From Clostridiales bacterium (GTDB lineage Bacteria; Bacillota; Clostridia; Christensenellales; Aristaeellaceae), in assembly GCA_012837965.1 (NCBI GenBank), contig DUQF01000027.1:1-64000 (forward strand): a DNA stretch of 64,000 nucleotides, given 5' to 3'. Positions 33,603 through 41,871 of the stretch are shown here, one piece after another. Made by a program: the position numbers and the translations under genes. Within the stretch, counting starts at the first letter, position 1; every line of letters begins with the position of its first letter. A model generated the notes under the pieces. The model ran no database searches. It saw only the letters and a program-made list of their open reading frames with translations, and was not told the DNA's origin.

Positions 33603-34373
33603 TCAAGAAAAAGCCGCTTCCTTGATAATCTTTTGGGTATCTTGAAAGCAAAGACTGTTTGAAGCCAAGATGCTTAAATTTTTTCCATAATCCATTTCTT
33701 TTTCCAAGGGGGAGCAAACAAAGCCGCCCGCTTCCTTAACAATCAAACTTCCTGCCGCGTAATCCCAAGGGCGCAGACGCAATTCAAAAAAGATATCCGC
33801 CTTGCCCTGAGCCACCTCGCATAGTTCAAGGGCGGCCGAGCCTAAACGCCGTAAATCACCGGCTTTTTGTAAAAAGGCTTTTGCCGCTTTAAAGCTTAAC
33901 TCGGACAACTCCGGGTCATAGGGCGATGTGCCAAAATACACAAGCGCCTGCTCAAAGGTCGTTTGTGAAACCTGAATAGGGTGGCCGTTTAGCGTGGCGC
34001 CGCGGTTTATTTCCGCTCTGAACATTTCGTTGGCGTAGGGGTTGTAAACAATACCCAGCACAGGCTTTTTTTGTTCACACAGGGCAATGGACACGCAAGA
34101 GTAGCGCCGTCCCCGCATAAAGTTGGATGTGCCGTCGATGGGATCGACAATCCAGGTGGGGTTATCGGTCAGCGGCTCATTTTTCTGTTCTTCCGAGAAA
34201 AATCTGCTGTCGGGAAGAACTTGGGTAAGTTTTACCCTTAAATATTCCTGTACCAATATATCTGCGTCGGTTACAAAATTATAATGTGCTCCTTTTTTGT
34301 GTGTGGCGGCATTTTCATGTTCCAGCATCATCCGTCCGGCGCCACGGACAATGGAATCAAGCACAAGTTTCAT
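33603..34373 (-). CDS. inositol monophosphatase family phosphatase
   Basis: 256 residues from the ATG at 34373, chosen for AAGGAGG at 7-base spacing; a longer frame from 34424 lacks such a site. Magnesium-dependent sugar/inositol phosphate phosphatase. Metal-binding motifs are present: SEEQ (Glu, about 64-67), DPIDGTSNFMRG (about 80-91) and WDYAAGSLIVKEAGG (about 206-220). The substrate may be inositol phosphate, a sugar phosphate or 3'-phosphoadenosine phosphate; the sequence does not decide. Divergent from the ttcA-like gene. Confidence 0.92.
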   Translation of the reverse strand: MKLVLDSIVRGAGRMMLEHENAATHKKGAHYNFVTDADILVQEYLRVKLTQVLPDSRFFSEEQKNEPLTDNPTWIVDPIDGTSNFMRGRRYSCVSIALCEQKKPVLGIVYNPYANEMFRAEINRGATLNGHPIQVSQTTFEQALVYFGTSPYDPELSELSFKAAKAFLQKAGDLRRLGSAALELCEVAQGKADIFFELRLRPWDYAAGSLIVKEAGGFVCSPLEKEMDYGKNLSILASNSLCFQDTQKIIKEAAFS

Positions 34374-34446
34374 GTGGGCCTCCTTGTTGGTTAAACTATG
34401 CAAAATTATAGCATGCTGTGGCATTTTATGCTATGATACTTGACGG

Positions 34447-35295
34447 ATGATAACGGAGGACATTAAAACGAGCATGGGCCCTGAAACTTTTCATTTACTT
34501 TCTCAACGGCTGTTGACCACTCGCTACCGCAAAACCATTTGGCACAATTTGTTGTCGGGTATTAAACAGTTTCAACTTATCAACGAAAACGACTGTGTGG
34601 CCGTGTGCCTGTCCGGTGGCAAGGACTCATTACTTTTAGCGATGGCGCTAAAACTTTTACAAGAGCGCAGTGAGTATCCCTTCACGGTCAAGTACCTGTC
34701 CCTTGATCCGGGATATACCGAGCAACATAGAAAGTTGCTTGCTCAAAACATTGAAACGCTTGGGCTGCCTGTCCATACGGTATATGCCGATATTTTCAGA
34801 AACGCTGAGGCTTCCTCTTCGCCCTGTCACGTGTGCGCCGCTATGCGCCGGGGCTACCTGTATAAAAATGCCAGGCTCATGGGTTGCAACAAAATTGCCT
34901 TAGGCCATCATTTTGATGATGTGGTGGAAACGGTGCTGATGAGCATTCTTTTTGCGGGGGAGTTTAAAACCATGATGCCCAAGGTGCAAAGCAAGAACTA
35001 CGAGGGCATGGAACTGATTCGCCCACTGTATTTGGTAAAAGAGAAAGATATATATTTATGGCTAAATGCCATGGGGCTCAAAACTCTTAGCTGCGCTTGC
35101 AGCGTGACGCAGTCCGAGGAGGGCGGCGCACGAAAAATGATAAAAGATTTGCTCAAAGGCCTGTCCAAAAAGTATCCTGCCGTTTATAGCAATGTGTTTG
35201 CCTCAACTAAAGGGGTGAAGCTCAAAACGGTACTTAGCTATCAGGACTTGGACGGTAAGCTTGTGTCCTATTTATCGGAGGCTGAAGATGAGTGA
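34447..35295 (+). CDS. TtcA-like tRNA 2-thiolation enzyme
   Basis: 282 residues of the PP-loop ATPase family that thiolates tRNA bases (s2C32 for TtcA). CLSGGKDSLLLAMAL (about 56-70) is the PP-loop, CHVCAAMRRG holds the CxxC that binds an iron-sulfur cluster, GHHFDDVVETVLM is the family motif, and a further cysteine lies in LSCACSV. The ATG at 34447 has no ribosome binding sequence, while an in-frame ATG at 34474 has GGAGG 14 bases upstream, so the start is uncertain. It overlaps radC by 8 bases. Confidence 0.87.
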   Translation: MITEDIKTSMGPETFHLLSQRLLTTRYRKTIWHNLLSGIKQFQLINENDCVAVCLSGGKDSLLLAMALKLLQERSEYPFTVKYLSLDPGYTEQHRKLLAQNIETLGLPVHTVYADIFRNAEASSSPCHVCAAMRRGYLYKNARLMGCNKIALGHHFDDVVETVLMSILFAGEFKTMMPKVQSKNYEGMELIRPLYLVKEKDIYLWLNAMGLKTLSCACSVTQSEEGGARKMIKDLLKGLSKKYPAVYSNVFASTKGVKLKTVLSYQDLDGKLVSYLSEAEDE

Positions 35296-35971
35296 CAGCA
35301 ATATCCACCAAGGACGCCGTGAACGGCTGCGTCAACGGTTTTTAAAGCAGGGCATGAAAGGCTATGCCGACCATGAGGTGCTGGAGCTTCTGCTCACTTT
35401 CGCCCTGCCAAGGAAGGATACCAACCCCATTGCCCACGCCTTGGTGAACCGTTTTGGCTCCCTTTCCGGGGCGCTTGAAGCAAGCTATGAAGATTTACAA
35501 AAGGTGGATGGCGTAGGCAAGCACGCGGCGGTTTTGATTAGCATGATGTTGCCCATCGCCCGATGTTACCTTCAATCAAAACAGGGGGATAGGGCAATAC
35601 TTTCTTCCCCCAAGGCTTGCAAGGACTACGCTCGCTCTCTTTTGTTTGGGGAATCGGTGGAAAAGGTCATGCTTATCGGTCTTGATGCCGAAAACAGGGT
35701 GGTTGCCCACTGTCAGGTGTCATCGGGCGATGAATTGGAAGCGCCGGTATCGGTGCGCAGGGTGATGGCCGAACTTTTAAAGTGGGGAGCCAACAAGGCG
35801 GTTATTTGCCACAATCACCCGCAGGGACGGGCAATAGCTTCCGAAGATGATCGAAAGCTCACTTTGCACCTAATCAACGTTTTGCAGCCCGTAGGCATTG
35901 AGCTATATGACCATGTGATTATCGCCGGGAACGAGGCGTTTAGTTTTAGACAGCAGGGAGAAATGAAGTGA
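35288..35971 (+). CDS. radC: RadC-type JAMM protein
   Basis: 227 residues from the ATG at 35288, chosen for CGGAGG at proper spacing. The N-terminal helix-hairpin-helix-like region (YADHEVLELLLTFALPRKDT, VDGVGKHAAVLI) is followed by the MPN/JAMM domain with HNHPQGRAIASEDD (about 183-196), the zinc-binding HxHP...SxxD motif. The biochemical role is not settled; the family was originally linked to DNA repair. Overlaps both neighbours, so translation is probably coupled. Confidence 0.93.
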   Translation: MSDSNIHQGRRERLRQRFLKQGMKGYADHEVLELLLTFALPRKDTNPIAHALVNRFGSLSGALEASYEDLQKVDGVGKHAAVLISMMLPIARCYLQSKQGDRAILSSPKACKDYARSLLFGESVEKVMLIGLDAENRVVAHCQVSSGDELEAPVSVRRVMAELLKWGANKAVICHNHPQGRAIASEDDRKLTLHLINVLQPVGIELYDHVIIAGNEAFSFRQQGEMK

Positions 35972-36588
35972 AAAAACAAGCGAAACGAACTTTCGGAAAG
36001 GCGTTGTTTATGCTGATAAAATTGGGGATTTTACTTTTTGTTGTGGCCTATGCTTTGTGCATTGTTTACCAACTGTGGCACGAACATCATTTGCCTGCGC
36101 CTGACCCGAATTCAACCGCCCCCGTCGTAGTGTTGGGCGCGCAAATTGACAAAAATGGCCAACCTATGTTACAGCTCCAATGGCGTCTTGAAAAGGCGCT
36201 GGAAGCCTATCAACAATACCCACGTCCAATCGTGGTTTGTGGTGCCCAAGGGGCGGACGAACCAAGAACCGAAGCTTCCGCTATGAAAGAGTGGCTGGTT
36301 CAGCATGGCGTGCTGGAGGAGCATGTGCTGGTGGATGATTTAAGCTTTAATACAAAGCAAAACATCAAACATGCCCTTCAAATGCTGCCTGAAAACACAC
36401 GGCGCATTACCTTGGTGACCAGCGACTATCACATGCCAAGGGCGCTTCAAATTGCAAAGGACGCTGGCGTGTCGGCCGATGCCCTGGCAAGTTCTATCTT
36501 GCCCAAGTATTGGCTAAAAAACCATGCCAGAGAAGGGCTTGCATGGGGAAAATATTTCCTTGGCAAGGTGTTTCCTTTCCTTAACTAA
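35968..36588 (+). CDS. YdcF/SanA family membrane-anchored protein (DUF218)
   Basis: 206 residues. An N-terminal transmembrane helix (about 15-32, KLGILLFVVAYALCIVY) anchors a DUF218 domain with VVVLGAQIDKNGQPMLQLQ, PIVVCGAQGADEPRTEASAM, NTKQNIKHAL and LVTSDYHMPRALQIA. The family is linked to envelope functions and vancomycin sensitivity in other bacteria. Starts at a GTG whose bases overlap the radC stop. Confidence 0.88.
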   Translation: MKKQAKRTFGKALFMLIKLGILLFVVAYALCIVYQLWHEHHLPAPDPNSTAPVVVLGAQIDKNGQPMLQLQWRLEKALEAYQQYPRPIVVCGAQGADEPRTEASAMKEWLVQHGVLEEHVLVDDLSFNTKQNIKHALQMLPENTRRITLVTSDYHMPRALQIAKDAGVSADALASSILPKYWLKNHAREGLAWGKYFLGKVFPFLN

Positions 36589-36601
36589 CGCAAAAAATTG
36601 T

Positions 36602-36631
36602 TTGACGAACCGCTCTTATCCGTGCTATAAA
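36602..36631 (+). promoter_or_regulatory. promoter of the corA leader
   Basis: TTGACG (36602-36607), 18 bases and TATAAA (36626-36631). Transcription would begin near 36638, giving a leader of about 117 bases before corA. Confidence 0.65.
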
Positions 36632-36663
36632 TTAGGTGAATTTTAAGAAAGGAAAGAACCATA

Positions 36664-36708
36664 ATGGATCCTGACCCGCGACCTAAAAAAATTAGATGTA
36701 ATAACTAA
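36664..36708 (+). CDS. 14-residue leader peptide of the magnesium transporter gene, MgtL-like
   Basis: An ATG with GAAAGGAAAG upstream opens a 14-codon frame, MDPDPRPKKIRCNN, ending in TAA (36706-36708), 46 bases before corA. Enterobacterial MgtL, the leader peptide of the magnesium transporter gene mgtA, begins MEPDPTPLP. Its acidic-proline run destabilises the translating ribosome when magnesium is low. The same alternation (D-P-D-P-x-P followed by basic residues) stands here before a CorA-family gene. That it works the same way is inference. Two alternative hairpins begin at the base after the stop codon. Confidence 0.75.
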   Translation: MDPDPRPKKIRCNN

Positions 36709-36746
36709 GCCGTTGCGAGGCCTTTCGTGCCCGGCGGCATGAAAGG
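36709..36746 (+). promoter_or_regulatory. alternative hairpins controlling the corA ribosome binding site
   Basis: Hairpin A: GCCGTTG (36709-36715) pairs with CGGCGGC (36732-36738). Hairpin B: CCTTTCGTGCC (36721-36731) pairs over 11 bp with GGCATGAAAGG (36736-36746) around a CGGC loop and buries the GAAAGGA ribosome binding site of corA. They share 36736-36738, so full A and full B exclude each other. A ribosome finishing the leader peptide would cover the left arm of A and favour B (off); early release would allow A (on). Confidence 0.7.
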
Positions 36747-36754
36747 ATGGACGA

Positions 36755-37699
36755 ATGATTGAATATTTCTTTTCTGAAGGAGCCAATTTAAAAAAAATAG
36801 ATATTCCTTCCGACGGGGGATGGATTAATATGATCAATCCCGACGAGTCGGAGATACAAAAAATATCCCAGCGTTACATGTTGGACTCCGACGTGATTAA
36901 AGACGCGCTTGACTTAGACGAGCGCAGCCGCCTTGACCTTGACGAGGAGTACACCATGATTTTGGTGAATATTCCTGCCCTTGAAGAGGATAGAGAAACC
37001 GATCTGTACACCACCATTCCACTAAGTATCATTGTTGTGGATGATGTGGTGATTACCGTGTGCTCGGAGCCGACACCCGTGCTGACCCGCTTTCGGGAGG
37101 GGATGGTTAGGGATTTCCGTACGCAAATGCGCTCCCGTTTTATTTTACAAATTCTTTTTAGGGTAGCGACCATGTTTCTTGGCTTCCTTCACGCAATCGA
37201 TAAAAAATCAGAGGCGATAGAAGAAAGGCTTACTAAGTCTACCAGAAACAAGGAGCTATATGAGCTGTTAAAGCTTGAAAAGAGCTTGCTGTACTTTACA
37301 ACTGCTCTCAAATCCAACGAAGCGGTCATGAAAAAGCTTTTCCGTACCAATCTGATTCGTAAATATCCCGATGATAGCGATTTGTTGGAAGACGTCATTG
37401 TCGAAAACGAGCAGGCCATTGAAATGGCCACCATTTATTCCGGTATTCTTTCAGGGCTGATGGATGTATACGCTTCGGTTATCTCCAACAACATGAACGT
37501 TATTATGAAATTGCTTGCTGTGGTTACTATTGTTCTGTCTATTCCCAATATTATTTTTGCGGCTTATGGGATGAACGTCAACGGAAAAGGTATGCCCTTT
37601 TCAACTTGGACGAACGGTTTTTCAATTATTATTATTCTTTCTTTGATCATTTCTGTTTTGGTGGGGGTCTACTTCCAAAAAATAAGCAAGCTAAAGTAA
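36755..37699 (+). CDS. corA: CorA-family magnesium/divalent cation transporter
   Basis: 314 residues. Pentameric magnesium channel. A large cytoplasmic N-terminal domain (1-250) with the long stalk helix is followed by two membrane helices at the C-terminus (about 250-272 and 288-308) and the signature YGMNVNG (about 273-279) between them, where GMN is the selectivity motif. The ATG has GAAAGGA 8 bases upstream, inside the regulatory hairpin. It is preceded by an MgtL-like leader peptide, and a terminator follows. Confidence 0.94.
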   Translation: MIEYFFSEGANLKKIDIPSDGGWINMINPDESEIQKISQRYMLDSDVIKDALDLDERSRLDLDEEYTMILVNIPALEEDRETDLYTTIPLSIIVVDDVVITVCSEPTPVLTRFREGMVRDFRTQMRSRFILQILFRVATMFLGFLHAIDKKSEAIEERLTKSTRNKELYELLKLEKSLLYFTTALKSNEAVMKKLFRTNLIRKYPDDSDLLEDVIVENEQAIEMATIYSGILSGLMDVYASVISNNMNVIMKLLAVVTIVLSIPNIIFAAYGMNVNGKGMPFSTWTNGFSIIIILSLIISVLVGVYFQKISKLK

Positions 37700-37720
37700 C
37701 GCAACTTATCGGTCATTTTT

Positions 37721-37745
37721 AGAGGCGGCTAATGCCGCTCTTTTT
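37721..37745 (+). terminator. terminator of corA
   Basis: AGAG-(G)-CGGC pairs with GCCG-CTCT with one bulged G, followed by a T run. Confidence 0.85.
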
Positions 37746-37803
37746 GTTACATCTTTTCAAGTCATAAAAATTAGGTTAAGATAGTAAACGGAGGTTTGTA
37801 ACG

Positions 37804-37926
37804 ATCAGGCTATTTGATATTGGAAACAAAGCGCCTGTTACACTGAAAAAGATGAACGAAAATTGGCTGCGATGTCAACTCCTACTAAGGAGCAAAGTAG
37901 ATTGGGCTTTTGTGGAGGCAAAGTAG
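37804..37926 (+). other. short open frame before the spoVK-like gene, no standard start
   Basis: A GGAGG (37790-37794) is followed 9 bases later not by a standard start but by ATC, opening 40 codons (IRLFDIGNKAPVTLKKMNEN and so on, with WLRCQLLL and VDWAFVEAK) ending in a TAG directly before the next ATG. An internal ATG at 37852 would give 24 residues. It could be a coding remnant, a gene with a rare start or chance. No family is recognised. Confidence 0.3.
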
Positions 37927-38991
37927 ATGGATGAGAAAAAGCGGTTGCAGGAGCTGATAAACCTGCAAAATGAAACGCTTCGCAAATTAACCAAAGATAA
38001 TTTGCGCAAGGTGGGCAGTGATTTATTTGGTGATAATGAGGAAACCTTGACCCCACCGCCCGGCTTTCCCAAGGTGCCGGACATTTTTGCTTCCGATGAA
38101 GAAAAAAAGGATGCTCGAACAAAGCAAGAAAATAAGGCGCCCGAAAAAGAGCCCATCGAAAAACTGCAGGAAGAACTGCATTCCTATATCGGCCTTGATT
38201 CCATCAAAAAAGAGGTTGACAACCTCATTAATTTAGTGACTGTCTATAACTTGCGAAAGCAGCACGAACTGCCCAATGAAGACTTATCCCTGCACATGGT
38301 GTTTACGGGTAACCCGGGGACAGGCAAAACCATGGTCGCCAGGCTGATGAGCCGTATCTACCACTCCCTTGGTATCCTGTCCAAAGGCCACTTGGTGGAG
38401 GTGGACAGGTCGGGCCTTGTTGCAGGCTTTGTGGGGCAGACGGCCATCAAGACAAGCGAGGTGATTGAAAAGGCTTTGGGCGGAGTGCTGTTTATTGATG
38501 AAGCCTATGCCTTAAGTACAAGAGGCCAACAGGATTACGGGCAGGAAGCCATTGAGACCTTGCTGAAGCGTATGGAAGATCACAGGGACGACTTGGTGGT
38601 GATTGTCGCCGGTTATACAGACTTGATGGATGATTTTATCCACTCAAACCCCGGGCTTTCGTCCCGCTTTAATCGTTACATGGAGTTTCCCGACTATACG
38701 GTTGATGAACTGAAACAAATCTTCTTGATGCGAGCCAAAAAGGCGGGCTATGAACTCTCTGGAAAGGCAGACATGTTGTTGCCTACCGTTATTGAAAGGG
38801 CCTTAAAAGACAAGGGCGAAGACTTTGGAAACGCCCGTGGCGCAAGAAACCTGTTTGAGCAGGCCATCGCCAACCAAGCCAACCGTCTGTCTAAATTGGA
38901 AAGCGTCACCAAAGAACAGCTGATGACCCTGCTTTGTCAAGACCTGCCGTATGTGAAGGCGCCGGAGGAATTAGAAGATGCGCTGGCGTGA
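37927..38991 (+). CDS. spoVK: CbxX/CfxQ-type AAA ATPase, SpoVK-like
   Basis: 354 residues: a charged N-terminal extension (about 1-80) and one AAA module with FTGNPGTGKTMVARLMSRIY (Walker A, about 130-137), GVLFIDEAYAL (Walker B, about 190-197) and the arginine-bearing LSSRFNRYMEF. Such proteins act as chaperone-like motors; the SpoVK branch is linked to spore maturation in Bacillus. Its 14-base overlap with prmA indicates one transcript. GGAGG precedes the ATG. Confidence 0.88.
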   Translation: MDEKKRLQELINLQNETLRKLTKDNLRKVGSDLFGDNEETLTPPPGFPKVPDIFASDEEKKDARTKQENKAPEKEPIEKLQEELHSYIGLDSIKKEVDNLINLVTVYNLRKQHELPNEDLSLHMVFTGNPGTGKTMVARLMSRIYHSLGILSKGHLVEVDRSGLVAGFVGQTAIKTSEVIEKALGGVLFIDEAYALSTRGQQDYGQEAIETLLKRMEDHRDDLVVIVAGYTDLMDDFIHSNPGLSSRFNRYMEFPDYTVDELKQIFLMRAKKAGYELSGKADMLLPTVIERALKDKGEDFGNARGARNLFEQAIANQANRLSKLESVTKEQLMTLLCQDLPYVKAPEELEDALA

Positions 38992-39904
38992 AATCACGGT
39001 AGCGACAAATTCCATGGGGGCGGATTTGGTTGCCGAAACCCTGCGGAATTTAGGAGCGGAAGGGGTTCAGATTATTGACAGGGCAGATATACCCGACCCC
39101 AGCAAGCCTCACGGTCACTGGGAATTGATTGACGAAAGCTTGCTAAGCGACATGCCCGAGGAGGTGGAAGTAAAGGCCTGGTTTTTGCCGTCCGCCGATT
39201 TGAGTAGCCTTGCGGAAACTCTAACGTTGCTGCCTGGAATTGCAGGCTTTCCATTAAATTCTCTACAGGTGCGTGTCGCTTCCATTCAGGATGAAAACTG
39301 GCAAGATACTTGGAAACAATACCATAAGCCCCTATATCTTGGCAAAAACTTAGTCGTGAGACCAAGCTGGGAAGCCTATGAGGCAAATGAGCATGAACTG
39401 GTTATCCGCATGGATCCCGGCATAGCCTTTGGCACGGGCAGTCACGAAACGACGCAGCTTTGCTTGGAACTGATTGAAAAGGTCGCCCCTGACGAGTTGC
39501 TCGATGTTGGTACGGGTTCGGGCATTTTGGCCATTGCCGCTGCTAAAATGGGCGCCCAAAATATCACAGCGGTAGACATAGACCCCGATGCCATACGCAC
39601 CGCCAAAGAAAACGTGCGCTTAAACGGTTTGGAAGGCGTTATCAAGGTGCGGGAAGGCGATTTAATCAAGGGTATTAACCAAAAGTTTTCCTGCGTTGCC
39701 GTCAATATCTTGGCGGATGTCATTATTTTTCTTTTACCTGCTTTGCCCGCCTGTCTAAAGAAAGGGGGAGTAGCCATCCTGTCAGGCATTTTAGAGTCAC
39801 GCCTTGATGAGGTGCTAAAGGTAACTGAAAACCTTCCTTTTACGGCGCTTGAAATAAGAAAACAAAATGACTGGTGCGCCCTGCTGTTAAGGTATACCGG
39901 ATGA
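38978..39904 (+). CDS. prmA: ribosomal protein L11 methyltransferase
   Basis: 308 residues. Trimethylates lysines of ribosomal protein L11 using S-adenosylmethionine. The N-terminal substrate-binding domain ends at W near SWEAYEANEHE; the Rossmann part has RMDPGIAFGTGSHETTQLCL, LLDVGTGSGILAIAAAKMGA (motif I), AVDIDPDAIRTAKEN and NILADVIIFLLP. GGAGG lies before the ATG inside the upstream gene. It is followed by rsmE with a 4-base overlap, a gene order common in Firmicutes. Confidence 0.95.
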   Translation: MRWREITVATNSMGADLVAETLRNLGAEGVQIIDRADIPDPSKPHGHWELIDESLLSDMPEEVEVKAWFLPSADLSSLAETLTLLPGIAGFPLNSLQVRVASIQDENWQDTWKQYHKPLYLGKNLVVRPSWEAYEANEHELVIRMDPGIAFGTGSHETTQLCLELIEKVAPDELLDVGTGSGILAIAAAKMGAQNITAVDIDPDAIRTAKENVRLNGLEGVIKVREGDLIKGINQKFSCVAVNILADVIIFLLPALPACLKKGGVAILSGILESRLDEVLKVTENLPFTALEIRKQNDWCALLLRYTG

Positions 39905-40587
39905 TACAGTTTTATGCGGATAGTTTAGACGGGCAAATTGCCCGCCTTTCCAGAGAAGACAGCCACCATGCTATGCGTGTCTTGCGCATGAAGCCGGGCG
40001 ATGAGGCTGCTATTGTGTTTGATGGGCGCCGTTACCTTGCTACTTTGAATGAAGCGGGTGATTTTTTGTTACGAAGCCAGCTTGTATCAACCGAGCCACA
40101 AACCAAAATCACCGTTTATCAGGGCATCTCCAAGGGTGAGCGCATGGAATATACTGTACAAAAATGTGCGGAAATTGGGGTACATACCATTGTGCCTGTA
40201 CTGATGAAACGCTGTGTGGCCGGGCTGAATGAAAAAAAGCTTGAGCGTCTTAATCGTATCGCCAAAGAAGCCGGCCAGCAGGCTCAGCGCACCCACCTGC
40301 CTACGTTGCTTGAACCTATCGATGTCGATACCCTATGCGAAAGGTTAAAAGCGCACGAGCAAGCCCTGATCCTCTGGGAGGAAGAACAAAGGCTATCGCT
40401 TAACGCTGCCGTGTGCGGGAAGAAAGATATTGCCTTGGTGATTGGCCCTGAAGGCGGCATCACCCAAGAAGAAAAGGAGAAGATGGCCGTTCAGGCCGTG
40501 ACCCTCGGTAAGCGCATCCTAAGAACCGAAACGGCAGCGCCGGTGGCGGCCGCTTGCGTTCTTTGTTTGCAAGGGGATATGCAATGA
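39901..40587 (+). CDS. rsmE: 16S rRNA (uracil-1498-N3)-methyltransferase
   Basis: 228 residues from the ATG at 39901 that overlaps the prmA stop (ATGA). Methylates U1498 of 16S rRNA. HHAMRVLRMKPGDEAAIVFDG is the N-terminal PUA-like part; KGERMEYTVQKCAEIGVHTIVP and LVIGPEGGITQEEKE (about 180-194), with RILRTETAAPVAAA at the end, are the SPOUT trefoil-knot signatures. Confidence 0.94.
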   Translation: MIQFYADSLDGQIARLSREDSHHAMRVLRMKPGDEAAIVFDGRRYLATLNEAGDFLLRSQLVSTEPQTKITVYQGISKGERMEYTVQKCAEIGVHTIVPVLMKRCVAGLNEKKLERLNRIAKEAGQQAQRTHLPTLLEPIDVDTLCERLKAHEQALILWEEEQRLSLNAAVCGKKDIALVIGPEGGITQEEKEKMAVQAVTLGKRILRTETAAPVAAACVLCLQGDMQ

Positions 40588-41867
40588 AAAGGGTAACCTT
40601 TTATACCCTTGGCTGCAAGGTAAACCAGTACGATTCGGAAGCCATGCTGGAATGTTTTCTAAAAGCGGGCTACAAAAGCGTTGATTTTTCCGAAATAGCC
40701 GATGTGTATGTTATTAACACCTGTATTGTAACCGCTACGGGCGAAAAAAAATCAAGGCAGATGATCAGGCGGGCTAAGCGCCAAAATCCGGACGCCGCTA
40801 TTGTCGTGGCGGGTTGCCTTGCCCAGCGGGAGGCCGAAAAATTGCTGGCGCAGGGCGTTACCTTGGTGATAGGCAATGCCAACCGCGGTAAGGTAGTAGA
40901 GTTACTTGAAAGCGCCCGGCAGTCGGAAAAGGCCTTAAGCGCTGTTGAAAATCTTACACGAACCAACTACGAAGAACTGACCGTTTCCGGCCATTTTGAC
41001 CGAACACGGGCGGCGCTCAAAATCCAAGAGGGTTGCGACAGGTTCTGCTCCTACTGTATCATTCCCTATGTTCGTGGGGGCATCAGGTCCCGCAAGGTGG
41101 ACGATATCCGCCATGAGGCTTATCGTATTGAAAAGCAGGGTCTTCAAGAAATTGTACTAACAGGCATTCATCTCACCAGCTACGGGCGGGATTTAGACGG
41201 AGAAACCTTAGTGGAAGCCATCAGGGCAGCCGCTTTTCCGGAGGGAATCAAACGGGTACGCCTTGGCAGTCTTGAACCAGTTGTGGTAACGGAAGGTTTT
41301 GCGCAGGAGTTGTCGCAAATCCCCGAGCTTTGTCCGCAGTTTCACTTGGCATTGCAATCTGGTTCGGACAGCGTGCTTTTTAGAATGCGCCGCCGATACA
41401 CAACGGAAGAGTTTTCTCATGCGGTTGCTATTTTGAGGCGGTTTTTCCCGGGGTGCGCCATCACAACCGACTTAATCGCAGGCTTCCCCGGCGAAACGGA
41501 AGAAGAGCACCAGCAGAGCCTCGCATTTTGTAAAGCTATCGGCTTTTCCCGCATACATGTTTTTCCTTACAGCAAAAGGGAGGGCACGCTTGCGGCAAAA
41601 ATGCCCTCGCAGCTTGACAGAAAAACCAAGGAGCGTCGGGCAAGGGAGCTGATTGGGTTGCAGGAGGAGCTTTCCTTTAACTACGCCCGTACCTTGCTTG
41701 GGACTACCCAAGAAGTTCTCTTTGAAAACGATCGGGACGGCGGGGCGGAAGGTTATACGCCCACCTATATGCGGGTGTTTGCCAAGGGCGCAAAATCAGG
41801 GGATATCATCAAAGTAAAATTAGTAAACTATCAAGACGAACGATTTACAGGAGAAATTGGAGGTTAA
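40584..41867 (+). CDS. mtaB: tRNA t6A37 methylthiotransferase
   Basis: 427 residues from the ATG overlapping the rsmE stop. Inserts a methylthio group at C2 of t6A37, giving ms2t6A. UPF0004 domain: TLGCKVNQYDSEAM (about 7-20), NTCIVTATGEKKSRQMIRR and VVAGCLAQ supply three cysteines of the first cluster. Radical SAM: EGCDRFCSYCIIPYVRG (about 150-166) with CxxxCxxC. A TRAM-like end follows (EVLFEN ... GDIIKVKLVNY). The 5-base gap to hinT suggests one operon. Confidence 0.95.
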   Translation: MKRVTFYTLGCKVNQYDSEAMLECFLKAGYKSVDFSEIADVYVINTCIVTATGEKKSRQMIRRAKRQNPDAAIVVAGCLAQREAEKLLAQGVTLVIGNANRGKVVELLESARQSEKALSAVENLTRTNYEELTVSGHFDRTRAALKIQEGCDRFCSYCIIPYVRGGIRSRKVDDIRHEAYRIEKQGLQEIVLTGIHLTSYGRDLDGETLVEAIRAAAFPEGIKRVRLGSLEPVVVTEGFAQELSQIPELCPQFHLALQSGSDSVLFRMRRRYTTEEFSHAVAILRRFFPGCAITTDLIAGFPGETEEEHQQSLAFCKAIGFSRIHVFPYSKREGTLAAKMPSQLDRKTKERRARELIGLQEELSFNYARTLLGTTQEVLFENDRDGGAEGYTPTYMRVFAKGAKSGDIIKVKLVNYQDERFTGEIGG

Positions 41868-41871
41868 TTTC

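Noticed and set aside
33493..33717. 74-codon minus frame overlapping the inositol phosphatase end
   Set aside because: It is out of frame with the phosphatase, has no ribosome binding site and no family-like features.
36602..36754. M-box magnesium riboswitch before corA
   Set aside because: ATTAGGTGAA resembles the M-box start, but the rest of the conserved core is missing and the leader is too short.
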